Positions 8,399 to 17,482 are shown, counted from the stretch's first letter. The stretch is 45,101 nt of DNA from Planctomycetes bacterium HGW-Planctomycetes-1 (GCA_002839495.1 PGYD01000006.1:1-45101); one strand, 5' to 3'. A program made the numbers and translations. Notes: generated by a model from the sequence alone, not told the origin.

Positions 8399-10643
8399 TC
8401 AAATCACAAAAAACCGCGGCACAAAGGTATTTTTTGTACTTTTTGTATGCATAATTTCACTCAGGCTGAGCTTTGCTGAGAATTTTGCCATAGAATCATT
8501 CAGTATTGAAGGCGTATTTTACGACAATTTTATAAGTATCTTCCTCTCGGCAATTTTGCTTCTGTCCGCCGTTATCTGGTTTGCCGCGGCTGCCGGCAGT
8601 CATAATGGCCGTTATAAATATACAGGTATCGAGCCCGGTCTGTTTTTATTCGTTATCGCCGCCGTCATAAGCACATATTTCGCCTCCAACCAAAGAGCCG
8701 CGATGAACGATGCTCTGACAATTACCGCTATTATTTGCGGGGCAATAGTTCTCTGTCAGGTACTCGATTCGGAAACAAAAAGAAAAGTGCTGCTTTTGGC
8801 CATTATCGCCGTCGGCATCGCAAACGTTTATCAGTGCATCGAGCAGTTTGCCGGCAGCAATACGATGCTGATAGAACAATACGAAGCCGAGCCGGAATTG
8901 CAGCTTCAGGCTCTCGGCATAGAACCCGGCTCATTTAAGCATATGCTTTACGAACACAGGCTCTACTCGAAAGATATCAAAGGTTTTTTTACGACCGGCA
9001 ACAGTGCGGGCTGCTTTTTCAATCTGGCTATATTTTCGGCTATCGCTGTTTTCGGGCGAGGCTTTCAAAATTTCAGAAAAAGGCCTTTGAAAACATTTAT
9101 TTTGCCGACGATTATACTGCTGATTTTATTTTCAGGGCTTTTACTTACCGCCAGCAAAGGAGCTTTAATTTCGTTTGTTTTGGCTCTTTTTATTTTGCTG
9201 ATTTCGTCTGGTTTCGCGAATCATCTCAAAGCTCACAAGAAATTTATTTTCTCTGCTGCGGCCGTGATTTTTTCAGCGGGGATTTTTCTTATGGTCTTTT
9301 ACGGCCTTAAACACGACAAGCTGCCCGGCGGAAATTCGATGCTCGTAAGATGGCAATACTGGGTCGCATCGGCGGCAATGATAACCGACCATTTCTTTAC
9401 CGGCGTGGGAGGCGGAAATTTCGGCACGTTTTATACACAGTATAAAATTCCTGAAGGGCTGGAAACTGTTCGAGACCCGCATTGTTTTGTATTAAATATT
9501 CTGAGCAGCTATGGAATAATCGGTCTGGCCGGTTTCTGCTGCGGACTGTTTGTGCCGATTATCAGGGCATTCAAATACCACAAACCTGCGCGAAGCGAGG
9601 ATAAAAATGATTTCGCCGCCGTCGTAAAAATCTGCGGCATATCCGCGATTTTGGTTCTCCTTTTTCTGCGGCCCCTCGCCGTTAGGACAGAACTTACAAG
9701 AGATATTTTCGTAGCGTTTTATATTTTCGCCGTTATGTACGCGGCGCCCGCATTTCTTTTCGGCACAACTTTATGGTTATGCGCAAGAAACAAAAAAAGC
9801 TGCGATGAACCCTGCGTTTGGACTGCAGCCTTGATTTGCGGCATATTCGCGGTGCTTTTACACAATCTTATCGACTTCGCGATTTTCGAGCCTGGCATTA
9901 TGACCGCCCTGTGGGCAATTATCGCTTTAATCGCCTCTCAGACGATAAATTACGATTCCGCTGAGAAAACGGGGTTTTCTCCGTTTAGGGCAATGGCCGC
10001 TGCGGGAATTGCCGCAGGCCTTGCCGTTTTGCTGCTGACGCAGTACATAATTCCCACCGGCAAAATTGCCGTAAAAATCGAGGCCGCAAAATGGTTCTCA
10101 GTTTACGGAAATCTTCAGGAAGCCTCGGAATCGCTTTCTTCGGCAACTGATGATGACAAGTTTAATCCTACTCCGCCGGCGATAAACGGCATTACTTTAC
10201 TCCACAGTTTCAAGACATATATGCCGGAAAATCAGGACATACTCCTGCAGGCAGAAAAAGCTTTTCTCGCCGCGATACAAAGGAATCCCGCAGACTTCAC
10301 GAATTATGAAAGACTTGCGGAAGTGTATCAGTCGCTTGCCGAAACACAGCCGCAGGAACACCTTTTATGGTCTCAAAAAGCTTTCGAGGCCCTCGAACAG
10401 GCGGTAAAATTATATCCCGGCTCGGCAGATATTCATCTTGCCCTCGCCTCGGCCGCTCACCGGCTCGACAAAATCAATTACGCAGTCGAGCACTACCGGC
10501 AGGCGGTAGCAATCGAGGACGCTTACCGCGAGCAGTTTAAAATTATGTATCCCGGCAGAGAAGTCTTCAGCAGGCTCGGCGAAATAAAATATAAATTCGC
10601 TAAAGACAGACTCGAACAACTGACCCAGAAAAAAGAACAATAA
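8388..10643 (+). CDS. O-antigen ligase-like membrane protein with C-terminal TPRs
   Basis: A 751-residue protein with about a dozen transmembrane helices followed by a soluble C-terminal region. The central Wzy_C/O-antigen-ligase section includes GNSAGCFFNLAIF, LLTASKGALISF, RWQYWVASAAMITDHFFTGVGGGNFG and DPHCFVLNILSSYGIIGL, the conserved arginine/histidine pattern of this fold. The last about 170 residues contain TPR units (FTNYERLAEVYQSLAE, DIHLALASAAHRLDKINYAVEHYRQAV). Such proteins join polyprenyl-linked glycans to an acceptor, either lipid A or protein. The TPR tail resembles the planctomycete/Gram-negative branch sometimes linked to glycoprotein or exopolysaccharide ligation, but the acceptor is unknown. 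The GTG start at 8388 overlaps the WecA-like gene, implying translational coupling and one pathway. Confidence 0.82.
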   Translation: MENNQITKNRGTKVFFVLFVCIISLRLSFAENFAIESFSIEGVFYDNFISIFLSAILLLSAVIWFAAAAGSHNGRYKYTGIEPGLFLFVIAAVISTYFASNQRAAMNDALTITAIICGAIVLCQVLDSETKRKVLLLAIIAVGIANVYQCIEQFAGSNTMLIEQYEAEPELQLQALGIEPGSFKHMLYEHRLYSKDIKGFFTTGNSAGCFFNLAIFSAIAVFGRGFQNFRKRPLKTFILPTIILLILFSGLLLTASKGALISFVLALFILLISSGFANHLKAHKKFIFSAAAVIFSAGIFLMVFYGLKHDKLPGGNSMLVRWQYWVASAAMITDHFFTGVGGGNFGTFYTQYKIPEGLETVRDPHCFVLNILSSYGIIGLAGFCCGLFVPIIRAFKYHKPARSEDKNDFAAVVKICGISAILVLLFLRPLAVRTELTRDIFVAFYIFAVMYAAPAFLFGTTLWLCARNKKSCDEPCVWTAALICGIFAVLLHNLIDFAIFEPGIMTALWAIIALIASQTINYDSAEKTGFSPFRAMAAAGIAAGLAVLLLTQYIIPTGKIAVKIEAAKWFSVYGNLQEASESLSSATDDDKFNPTPPAINGITLLHSFKTYMPENQDILLQAEKAFLAAIQRNPADFTNYERLAEVYQSLAETQPQEHLLWSQKAFEALEQAVKLYPGSADIHLALASAAHRLDKINYAVEHYRQAVAIEDAYREQFKIMYPGREVFSRLGEIKYKFAKDRLEQLTQKKEQ

Positions 10644-10660
10644 AAAACACGGAGCAAAAT

Positions 10661-12124
10661 ATGAAAATAGCCGCGATTATCTCCATAATTCTGATTTCGG
10701 CAGTCGTTTGCGCTGCCGAAGCCGATATGACAAAATCGGTAGTTATGATTCAGGTCGTCAAACAGCCTTTCGACTATTCGACTCCGTGGAAACAGTCTTC
10801 GTTTTCACAGGGCATCGGCTCAGGCTTTATTATCGAAGGCAATCGCATCTTAACCAACGCTCACAACGTTTCGGACAACCGGTATATCATTATCAAGAAA
10901 GAAAACGTCGCGAAAAAATATCCTGCCGCTGTCGAGTTTATCGGCCACGACTGCGACCTTGCTCTGCTAAAAGTATTAGATGAATCATTTTTTGACGATA
11001 CAGAGCCTTTGGCTCTCGGCGGCCTGCCGGAGGTTGACAGCACTGTTACAACTTACGGCTTTCCGATGGGCGGCACCCATATCAGCGTTACCAAAGGGGT
11101 GATTTCACGCGTTCAGACCGACATATACGTCCACAGCGGCGCCGATGCCCATCTGGTTATTCAGACCGACGCTGCGATTAATCCCGGCAATAGCGGCGGG
11201 CCTGTCGTTTTCGACGGCAACGTGGTCGGCGTGGCGTTTCAGGGATTAAGACAGGCTGACAACATCGGCTATATGATTCCGACGACTGTTATTAAACATT
11301 TTCTGCTCGATATAAACGACGGCAAATACGACGGTTTCGGCTCGCTTGGCGTAAATATCTTTCCGGCCCTGCATAACGAAAGCTATAAAGAGTATCTGAA
11401 ACTTCCGCCCGATACTCAGGGAGTTATCGTTACTTCGGTGCTTCTAAACAGCTCGGCTGAAAAAATTCTGCAGCGGAACGACTGCCTGAGTCAGATTGAC
11501 AATTACGATATCGACGATGACGGTATGATTATGATTTACGGCAAAAAATACCATCTTTCCGAACAGGTCGAAACAAAGCAAATCGGCGAGACTGTCGAGC
11601 TGGTTTTCTGGCGGGACGGGGAAAAACAAACCGCACAACTGACCGTTCAGCTTAACCGTCCTGTTTTCGAGATAGCACGGCTTTATGACAATCAGCCGCC
11701 TTATGTCTGTTTCGCGGGGCTTACATTCGTCTCTGCCAACAGGAACTATCTCGAATCGTGGGACAGGGACTGGCTCAATAACATTCCGCACAATTTACGG
11801 TATCTTCTCAATAATTCCACGCAGCTTAATACCGACCCGCTTCGCAGGGAATATGTAATACTTTCCGAAATTCTGCCGGACAGAATAAACACTTATCACA
11901 GCGAGTTTATAAGCAAACCCATCGAGAGCATCAACGATTTGCCTGTCCGCAGTCTCGACGACCTGCGAAAAGCCTTCGCGAATAAAGACAGCGAGTTTTA
12001 TATCCTGAAATTTATGAACTATCCCAAGCCCCTGCTGCTTGAGGCGAGTCAGGCTCATCGGCAGAACGCCGCGATTCTGAAAAAATATAACGTTCCGTCG
12101 TGGACATATCCGGAGGTACAATGA
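10661..12124 (+). CDS. HtrA/Deg-like serine protease with PDZ domain (active-site intact)
   Basis: Exported S1C-type trypsin-fold protease (487 aa). The signal peptide spans about residues 1-19. The triad is complete: H68 in ILTNAHNVS, D99 in HDCDLALLKV and S178 in NPGNSGGPVV, with YGFPMGG between. A PDZ-like domain follows (about 225-325: YLKLPPDTQGVIVTSV and LLNSSAEKILQRND), then a C-terminal domain with SEFISKPIESINDLPVRSLDDL that resembles the second PDZ-like module of Deg9-type proteases. Role: periplasmic quality control or regulated processing. It sits in an envelope-glycan operon and overlaps the paralog by ATGA, so both are made together. Confidence 0.88.
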   Translation: MKIAAIISIILISAVVCAAEADMTKSVVMIQVVKQPFDYSTPWKQSSFSQGIGSGFIIEGNRILTNAHNVSDNRYIIIKKENVAKKYPAAVEFIGHDCDLALLKVLDESFFDDTEPLALGGLPEVDSTVTTYGFPMGGTHISVTKGVISRVQTDIYVHSGADAHLVIQTDAAINPGNSGGPVVFDGNVVGVAFQGLRQADNIGYMIPTTVIKHFLLDINDGKYDGFGSLGVNIFPALHNESYKEYLKLPPDTQGVIVTSVLLNSSAEKILQRNDCLSQIDNYDIDDDGMIMIYGKKYHLSEQVETKQIGETVELVFWRDGEKQTAQLTVQLNRPVFEIARLYDNQPPYVCFAGLTFVSANRNYLESWDRDWLNNIPHNLRYLLNNSTQLNTDPLRREYVILSEILPDRINTYHSEFISKPIESINDLPVRSLDDLRKAFANKDSEFYILKFMNYPKPLLLEASQAHRQNAAILKKYNVPSWTYPEVQ

Positions 12125-13593
12125 TGAATAAAACAGTCATCGCCGTTTTGATTTGCCTTTCGCCGTTTTCAGCTTTCGGCAGAGATATTTCCGACAAACT
12201 GAAGGATTCCGTAGTTTATCTCCAGATATCGTATCACGGCTATGAACAGTATCAGCCTTGGAAGAACAAAAGTCTGAGCGAAAGTTCCGCGGTCGGCAGC
12301 GCCGTCGCGGATAATATGGTTATAACAACCGCTCATAACATCGCCGATGCGGCATTTATCCGCGCCAAGAAGGCCGATGGCGGCGAATATATACCCGCGA
12401 AAATAAAAATTGTCGATTACGAGAGTAATCTGGCGATGATTGAGCTGGACGAAAATTCGCTCGGCAGGCCGCTCAAGCCGCTCGTGTTCGCGGAAAAATA
12501 CAAGAAAGGCGCCGCTGTCGATTTCTTCTGGCTCTCAGCTACTGAACAGATTTACAATGGTAGAGCGTTTCTGGACCGAGTTACCGTCGGCACATCCGCA
12601 TTTTCATCGGCCTCGATACTGACTTTTGTCGCAGCCGGCACGTCTGACTCCACCGCTTCGGGGCACTTATACTGCCTCGACGGCAAACCAATCGGCATCG
12701 CCTGCTGGTCAAATACCAACAAAGAAGCGGGAATAATACCGGCTAAAGTCATTAACCGGTTTCTTGCCGACGCCAAAGGCGACAAATACGACGGAATCGG
12801 TATGATAGGTTTTCAGCCTTCCGAGCTGCTCGAACCTGCGATGAGAAAATATCTTAAAATGCCCGACAGCCTGACAAACGGCGTTTATATCTCGTCGGTT
12901 TATACAATCGGAACAGGCAGCGATGTCCTCGAACAAGGCGATGTACTGCTTTCAATTGATGGTTTCGTACTCAACCATTACGGCAAATTCAGGGAGCCTC
13001 AATTCGACACACTTCCTTTCGATTATCTGATTACAGATAAAACGGCAGGTGAAAAAATTACTTTCGATATCTGGCGCGACGGCAAAAAACAAAAACTCGA
13101 AACTGCCGTTAAAAATTTCAGTATTTCCAATATGCTCGTCCCGCTTTACGAGCTCGGCCGTCAGCCGGAGTATATAATTATCGGCGGATGTATCTTCCAG
13201 AGGCTCACCAAAACCTATCTGACGGCAAGGGGCGAAAACTGGCAGGGAATGGTAGAGCCGCACATCTACGATTATATGCTTAACCGGGCATTTAAGCCGA
13301 CAGAGCAGAGAAAAGAAATTGTGATTTTAAGCTATGTTCTGCCTGCGAATATCAACCTCGGTTATCACAGCTTGAGTCAGTGCGTCGTCGAAAGCATTAA
13401 CGGTATGAAAATAAGCTCGATGAAAGATATTCCGCAGGCGCTTGCGCTTAATCCGCAGGAAAAATATCACGTCATAAAATTCGAAATAGACAGGCCCGAT
13501 ATTGTTCTCGACAGAAGTCAGTTAGAATCGGCCGATTTCGCGATAGCGCAAAACTACGGCATAGATAAACTTTTCAATATCAACTCTGAATGA
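12121..13593 (+). CDS. Degenerate HtrA/Deg paralog (probable pseudoprotease)
   Basis: A 490-residue exported paralog of the preceding gene, alignable over its whole length (e.g. GDKYDGIGMIG against GKYDGFGSLG, and QCVVESINGMKISSMKDIP against the C-terminal module). The histidine is kept (H72 in TTAHNIA), but the catalytic aspartate aligns with N103 (YESNLAMIEL). The GNSGGP motif is replaced by TASGHL, in which S180 may still align with the nucleophile while the oxyanion-hole glycines are lost. Activity is therefore doubtful. A regulatory or chaperone-like partner of the intact protease is a reasonable inference. The start is ATG at 12121, overlapping the upstream stop with GGAGG at 12112-12116. 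The earlier in-frame GTG at 12100 lies inside the upstream gene. Confidence 0.85.
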   Translation: MMNKTVIAVLICLSPFSAFGRDISDKLKDSVVYLQISYHGYEQYQPWKNKSLSESSAVGSAVADNMVITTAHNIADAAFIRAKKADGGEYIPAKIKIVDYESNLAMIELDENSLGRPLKPLVFAEKYKKGAAVDFFWLSATEQIYNGRAFLDRVTVGTSAFSSASILTFVAAGTSDSTASGHLYCLDGKPIGIACWSNTNKEAGIIPAKVINRFLADAKGDKYDGIGMIGFQPSELLEPAMRKYLKMPDSLTNGVYISSVYTIGTGSDVLEQGDVLLSIDGFVLNHYGKFREPQFDTLPFDYLITDKTAGEKITFDIWRDGKKQKLETAVKNFSISNMLVPLYELGRQPEYIIIGGCIFQRLTKTYLTARGENWQGMVEPHIYDYMLNRAFKPTEQRKEIVILSYVLPANINLGYHSLSQCVVESINGMKISSMKDIPQALALNPQEKYHVIKFEIDRPDIVLDRSQLESADFAIAQNYGIDKLFNINSE

Positions 13594-14906
13594 AAATTAT
13601 GAACATAGAAGTTTTATACGGCGGCGGAAAAATCGGGTTTGACATTCCTGAAAAAAATCTTGCCGGAATAATTCGACCGAGAAAGACAGCAGTATCTTTC
13701 ACGCAAACCCAAATTGAAACGGTAATTTCGGCTAATCGAGATTTCGCTGATTCTTTAAAAGATAAAAAACTTTGTATTCTCGTGCCGGACGGCACGCGCG
13801 ACCTGCCGACAGATAAAATCCTAATCGCACTTGCCCCGCTTTTGAGCCGTCCTGCAGGCATCCTTTTTATAATCTGCACAGGCACACACAACGCAAAAAC
13901 CGAAAGAAACAGTTTTTTAATCGGCCGCATCGAATCTGTAATGAGAAAAAGCGGCGTCAAAAACTTCGGCATTATCGTGCACGACTGCGAAAAAGCAGAT
14001 TTCATCGATGCCGGCACTACCAGCCGTCAAACGCCGGTATTATATAATGCTGCAATTAAAGATGCGGATATTTTCCTGGCAATCAGCGATGTAAAACATC
14101 ATTACTTCGCGGGTTATTCGAATCCTGTTAAGAATTTCGTACCCGGAATATGCGCCTACAAAACCGCTCAGTATAATCACAGTTTCGCACTTGACCCTTA
14201 TTCGAGGTTCGGCGCTCATCCCTGGCATACAAGAAAAGATTTGCGGGATAATCCCCTCGCTGCCGACCAGGTCGAAGCGATGGAAAAAATTATCGGCCAA
14301 CGTCCTTTCTGGGCTGTCGGAATGATAAGCTCACAAAATCAAATTCAGTGGCTTGGCTTCGGAAAAGCAAGGGATATTTCCGCTCAGGCTTTCGAACAAG
14401 CCGATGAGCGGAATATTTACGAAGTCGAGCCTGTCGAAAAAATGGTCGTATCCTGCGGAGGCTCGCCTAATGACATCGACCTTTACATCGCTCAGCGGGC
14501 TTTGGAACTTACAAAGCAGGCCGTTCTCGACGGCGGCGAAATACTCTTTGCCGCAGAGTGCGAAAAAGGCATCGGGGCGCAAAGAACGATGGAGCATTTC
14601 TGGAATCTTTTGACCCAGCCGTTCGATACTATCTTCGAGACTGTTAAAAAACAACCCTATAAGCTCTTCAGCCACAAGCCGTTGCGGTTTGCCGAGCTTA
14701 TCTGCCGTCTTCGAAATCTATGGGTTTATTCGAAACTGCCCGGTGAAATGATAAAAGCCGCCCATATGAATCCGGCTGTGAACATACAGGATATTATTAA
14801 CAAATGGATTGCCGGAAATCCCGCTGTCAAAATCCTCGTCGTCGATGAAGCAAACAAATTAGCGATTCGCGCTCGAACCGACAACCGGCAAGACTTATCA
14901 AACTAA
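13590..14906 (+). CDS. LarA-type nickel-pincer racemase/epimerase (DUF2088)
   Basis: A 438-residue cytoplasmic enzyme of the LarA family, which uses the nickel-pincer nucleotide to racemise or epimerise 2-hydroxy acids. The residues known from Lactobacillus plantarum LarA recur with nearly the same spacing: D67 and R70 (PDGTRDLP, for D72/R75), H100 (CTGTH, for H108), H171 (KHHYFAGY, for H174), K181 (NPVKNFVPG, for the pincer-carrying K184) and H197 (for the nickel ligand H200). The K-to-H spacing of 16 is identical. Substrates differ widely in this family, so lactate is not assumed. The cofactor genes larB, larC and larE are not in this window. The start overlaps the upstream stop (ATGA). Confidence 0.87.
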   Translation: MKIMNIEVLYGGGKIGFDIPEKNLAGIIRPRKTAVSFTQTQIETVISANRDFADSLKDKKLCILVPDGTRDLPTDKILIALAPLLSRPAGILFIICTGTHNAKTERNSFLIGRIESVMRKSGVKNFGIIVHDCEKADFIDAGTTSRQTPVLYNAAIKDADIFLAISDVKHHYFAGYSNPVKNFVPGICAYKTAQYNHSFALDPYSRFGAHPWHTRKDLRDNPLAADQVEAMEKIIGQRPFWAVGMISSQNQIQWLGFGKARDISAQAFEQADERNIYEVEPVEKMVVSCGGSPNDIDLYIAQRALELTKQAVLDGGEILFAAECEKGIGAQRTMEHFWNLLTQPFDTIFETVKKQPYKLFSHKPLRFAELICRLRNLWVYSKLPGEMIKAAHMNPAVNIQDIINKWIAGNPAVKILVVDEANKLAIRARTDNRQDLSN

Positions 14907-15104
14907 TCGACCCGTTCGCCTATAAATATCCAATCGTCTTCTTTCGAAAGGGAAAAAAGGGGACATTAATTTATGCCTTAGGTATTTATGCCATAGGTAC
15001 GAGCAGCGCACTTGTCCTGCGTAGCTTTAGCGGAGTAGGAACCGCAACCGTTTAACGGTCATTGGATGTTCACCTGTTCGACTGTCAGCTATGCTAATCT
15101 CCGG
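14907..15104. other. Repeat-containing intergenic region between convergent genes
   Basis: A 198-bp gap with no convincing gene. It contains a near-perfect 14-bp direct repeat (TTATGCCTTAGGTA at 14971-14984 and TTATGCCATAGGTA at 14986-14999). It also holds an imperfect palindrome at about 15017-15042 (TCCTGCGTAGC ... GGAGTAGGA) and a short ACCGTT-T-AACGGT palindrome just after it. The composition looks like decayed mobile or repetitive sequence rather than a regulatory region. It separates the + operon ending with the LarA gene from the - block. Confidence 0.5.
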
Positions 15105-15416
15105 CTATGTATCGAGAAAATCCCACTCATCTCCCATTACCCATCGCAGTGCCGACAGTTTGCCGTTAATCATTCCCCAGTCGAAGTCGGAATGCGGCCC
15201 CAGTTCTTCCGGCGGGTATTTCGCCTCTATTTTCGCGGCCGCTTTCAGCGCCTGCTTCCATATTCCGGGGTCCACTGTTTCTATTTCGTCTTCGACGTCT
15301 TGTTTTAGCTGCTGATGTCGGTCGTACCAGACCTTATCGAAGAATTCTTCGATTGCGTCTCTGATTTCGTCGTCGCTTCGACGACCCGGCAGCATTTCCT
15401 CGTCCGAGTATTCCAT
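15105..15416 (-). CDS. Small acidic hypothetical protein (103 aa)
   Basis: Not recognised. An acidic, soluble protein starting MEYSDEEMLPGRRSDDEIRD, followed by helices (AIEEFFDKVWYDRHQQLKQ) and a tryptophan-rich C-terminal part (GMINGKLSALRWVMGDEWDFLDT). CCGGAG at 15423-15428 (minus strand) is a good ribosome site, and the gene lies 71 bp downstream of the DUF4954 gene on the same strand, so co-transcription is likely. The well-spaced ribosome site and consistent codon use support a real gene. The pattern of a short acidic protein next to a larger one could be an accessory or adaptor, but no function is proposed. Confidence 0.65.
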   Translation of the reverse strand: MEYSDEEMLPGRRSDDEIRDAIEEFFDKVWYDRHQQLKQDVEDEIETVDPGIWKQALKAAAKIEAKYPPEELGPHSDFDWGMINGKLSALRWVMGDEWDFLDT

Positions 15417-15460
15417 TTTTATCTCCGGTTAAATTTAATAATATCGAATATTTTTTCATT

Positions 15461-15486
15461 ATTCATCCGCGTAATCCGTGGTTTTC
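15461..15486 (-). repeat. Dispersed repeat directly after the DUF4954 stop codon
   Basis: On the minus strand the sequence begins GAAAACCACGGATTACGCGG two bases after the stop codon. A related copy (GAAACCACGAATAAACACG) follows the SDR gene at 21403-21372 in the same orientation relative to its gene. The shared core CCACGRAT, with an echo of the ACGxAT unit, suggests a dispersed repeat family that inserts at gene 3' ends. Confidence 0.5.
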
Positions 15487-15487
15487 T

Positions 15488-17482
15488 TTATGCAGAAAGG
15501 AATTTAATCTTATTTTTCCATTCTTCTGCTGTTTGGTCTGCTATTTCCTGTTGTTTTTTAATTTGTTTAACGAAGCTGTTTCTTTCGTATGTGCCTCTGA
15601 CTTCGTCGAAGTCTGCGTCTCTTGTTTTTGTGTCGCCGTCCACGCCGAATCCTATTCTCGGTATATCTCCGAATTCTTTTTCGGCGTCGGCCAGGATTAG
15701 TGTCGTCAGTTTTGAGCTTGCCGCCGTCCAGCCTTCTATCATTTTTAGTACTTTTTCCGCATCGGTAAGGTTTGCGTATTTTTTCATCATATTATTGATT
15801 TTATCGCACGCCCATTGCCATTTATATTCGTTGTAGTTTGAGTGGAGTTCTTTTAGTTTTTCGGCAATTGCCCCGATTGTAGGCAGTTTGTCGTTTTCTA
15901 TATCGTCTAATAGGGAGTTTATATATTTTTCCGGCGTCAGCAGTCCTGCGATATCGAGCCATTTTCCTGTTGCGTCAGGGTTTGTCGGCTGGAGGATTTT
16001 TTGCAGGTCTGTTTTTGATTTTATTGTTGATGATTTGAGTTTATCTATTAGGCAGTCGCCGAGGAATTTATTGATAGCTATGCTGTAGTATTCTATTCCT
16101 TTATGGAGTGCTGATGCGTTGAAGTGCAGGTTATTGCATACTACTTCTTTTGAGGTATTTGTTTGGGCTGGTTGGAGGTTGAGGAGTAGGTCGAGTCCTT
16201 TGATGATTTTCTGTACGGTATAAGGACTTAGTACATCGAAAATGATTAAATCTGATTTTTCGGGAGCTTTTCGTTCGTCTCTTTTTGGCCATTTATCTCC
16301 GTCTCGTACGGTTCCTACTGTTCGCAGGTTTATGCCGGGTACTATATATGTTTTATCGTTTTCTTCGAACAGGTATGAAAACGGCAAGTCGCCGGTATCC
16401 GGATGAGCGTAATGTCTGCCCATCACCACGCAAAACGCCCCAATCCTCGCCGGGTAAGAAATATAACCATCACTCGTTATTTTTGCGCCGCGCTCAAAAA
16501 TGCCCTGATGAACAGAACCAACCTTGTACATATGATTACTCTGATTAGTACCACTGCCGGCATTAAAAAAACTAAACAAACCAGCTATTAAAAGTGTAGA
16601 TTTGTGATGACTAACCGTATACGGGCCGGCAAAAATAGAACAAATCTCTCCATGATGAAAACCACAATTGGCAAAACAAGTCGAATTCTCAGCCGAAAAC
16701 TGCTTGGTCATCTTAGTGGCCTGGCCAATAAAACAATCAGAAATAATCGAACCCTCACTAATCTTAACCCCCTCAGCAATAATAAAATCCTTGGCAACAA
16801 CACCAGCGCCAACCTCAGTAGGGTCATCGGGACAGCTCTTAATCGTACCATTCTCAAGACGCTTTATATTGCCAATTACAGCCGCAGAACCAATCCTGAC
16901 ATTCTTAATCGTGCCGCAATTCGATAAATGAGAACCCTTGCCCACCACACCAATATCGGATTTGACCGCCTCCGTATATTCAGCGATTAAATTCTCAATC
17001 CTGGCGCGAACCTTCGTGCGGTGCCTGTGCAAAGCAATAATATATCCAATCTGAGCAGTCAAACCGTCAAATATGACGATTTCCCTTCCGCCGCCTTCAT
17101 TGATGACAACAGCCTTTATGCCATTGCCAAACGTCGTATGCCCCTCAACAGCAAGCAAATCTATGTGGTCAATTATACAGTCATCCTCTATTACATAATT
17201 GGCAATATGATTAGTTACATTCGAAATGTAAACATTATCGCCGATAATACAGTTGTGAAGATAAGCGTTGTAAATGCCGGCAGGCTTTTTGACGCCGCCG
17301 TAAAATGTGATGATTTTATCAAATTTGCCGAGCAGGATTTTGCCCGAAAAGGTCGTATTCTTAATATGGTCAGCCCTAAAGCCGGAGGCAACAAGAACAT
17401 CCTTCCAATCAGCACAAATACAATCCTGCTTTTCAAGCTGATTAATCTGCTCTTTAGTCAAAGAAATGTGTTTATCAGTCAT
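15488..17482 (-). CDS. DUF4954 family left-handed beta-helix protein
   Basis: A 664-residue protein matching DUF4954. N-terminal LTKEQINQLEKQDCICADW leads into a long hexapeptide-repeat region with the I/V-G-x-x-x-x rhythm: IYNAYLHNCIIGDNVYISNV, VIEDDCIIDHIDLL, TIKNVRIGSAAVIGNI, GVKISEGSIISDCFIG. GGFHHGEICSIFAGPYTVSHHKSTLLIAG (residues about 275-303, read as consecutive motifs) and GRHYAHPDTGDLPFSY are characteristic. Family knowledge: common in Bacteroidetes and related lineages, with folds resembling sugar-nucleotide acyl- and nucleotidyltransferases, but no proven reaction. The C-terminal about 250 residues are alpha-helical. The gene is separated from the next minus-strand gene by 193 bp. 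Confidence 0.85.
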   Translation of the reverse strand: MTDKHISLTKEQINQLEKQDCICADWKDVLVASGFRADHIKNTTFSGKILLGKFDKIITFYGGVKKPAGIYNAYLHNCIIGDNVYISNVTNHIANYVIEDDCIIDHIDLLAVEGHTTFGNGIKAVVINEGGGREIVIFDGLTAQIGYIIALHRHRTKVRARIENLIAEYTEAVKSDIGVVGKGSHLSNCGTIKNVRIGSAAVIGNIKRLENGTIKSCPDDPTEVGAGVVAKDFIIAEGVKISEGSIISDCFIGQATKMTKQFSAENSTCFANCGFHHGEICSIFAGPYTVSHHKSTLLIAGLFSFFNAGSGTNQSNHMYKVGSVHQGIFERGAKITSDGYISYPARIGAFCVVMGRHYAHPDTGDLPFSYLFEENDKTYIVPGINLRTVGTVRDGDKWPKRDERKAPEKSDLIIFDVLSPYTVQKIIKGLDLLLNLQPAQTNTSKEVVCNNLHFNASALHKGIEYYSIAINKFLGDCLIDKLKSSTIKSKTDLQKILQPTNPDATGKWLDIAGLLTPEKYINSLLDDIENDKLPTIGAIAEKLKELHSNYNEYKWQWACDKINNMMKKYANLTDAEKVLKMIEGWTAASSKLTTLILADAEKEFGDIPRIGFGVDGDTKTRDADFDEVRGTYERNSFVKQIKKQQEIADQTAEEWKNKIKFLSA

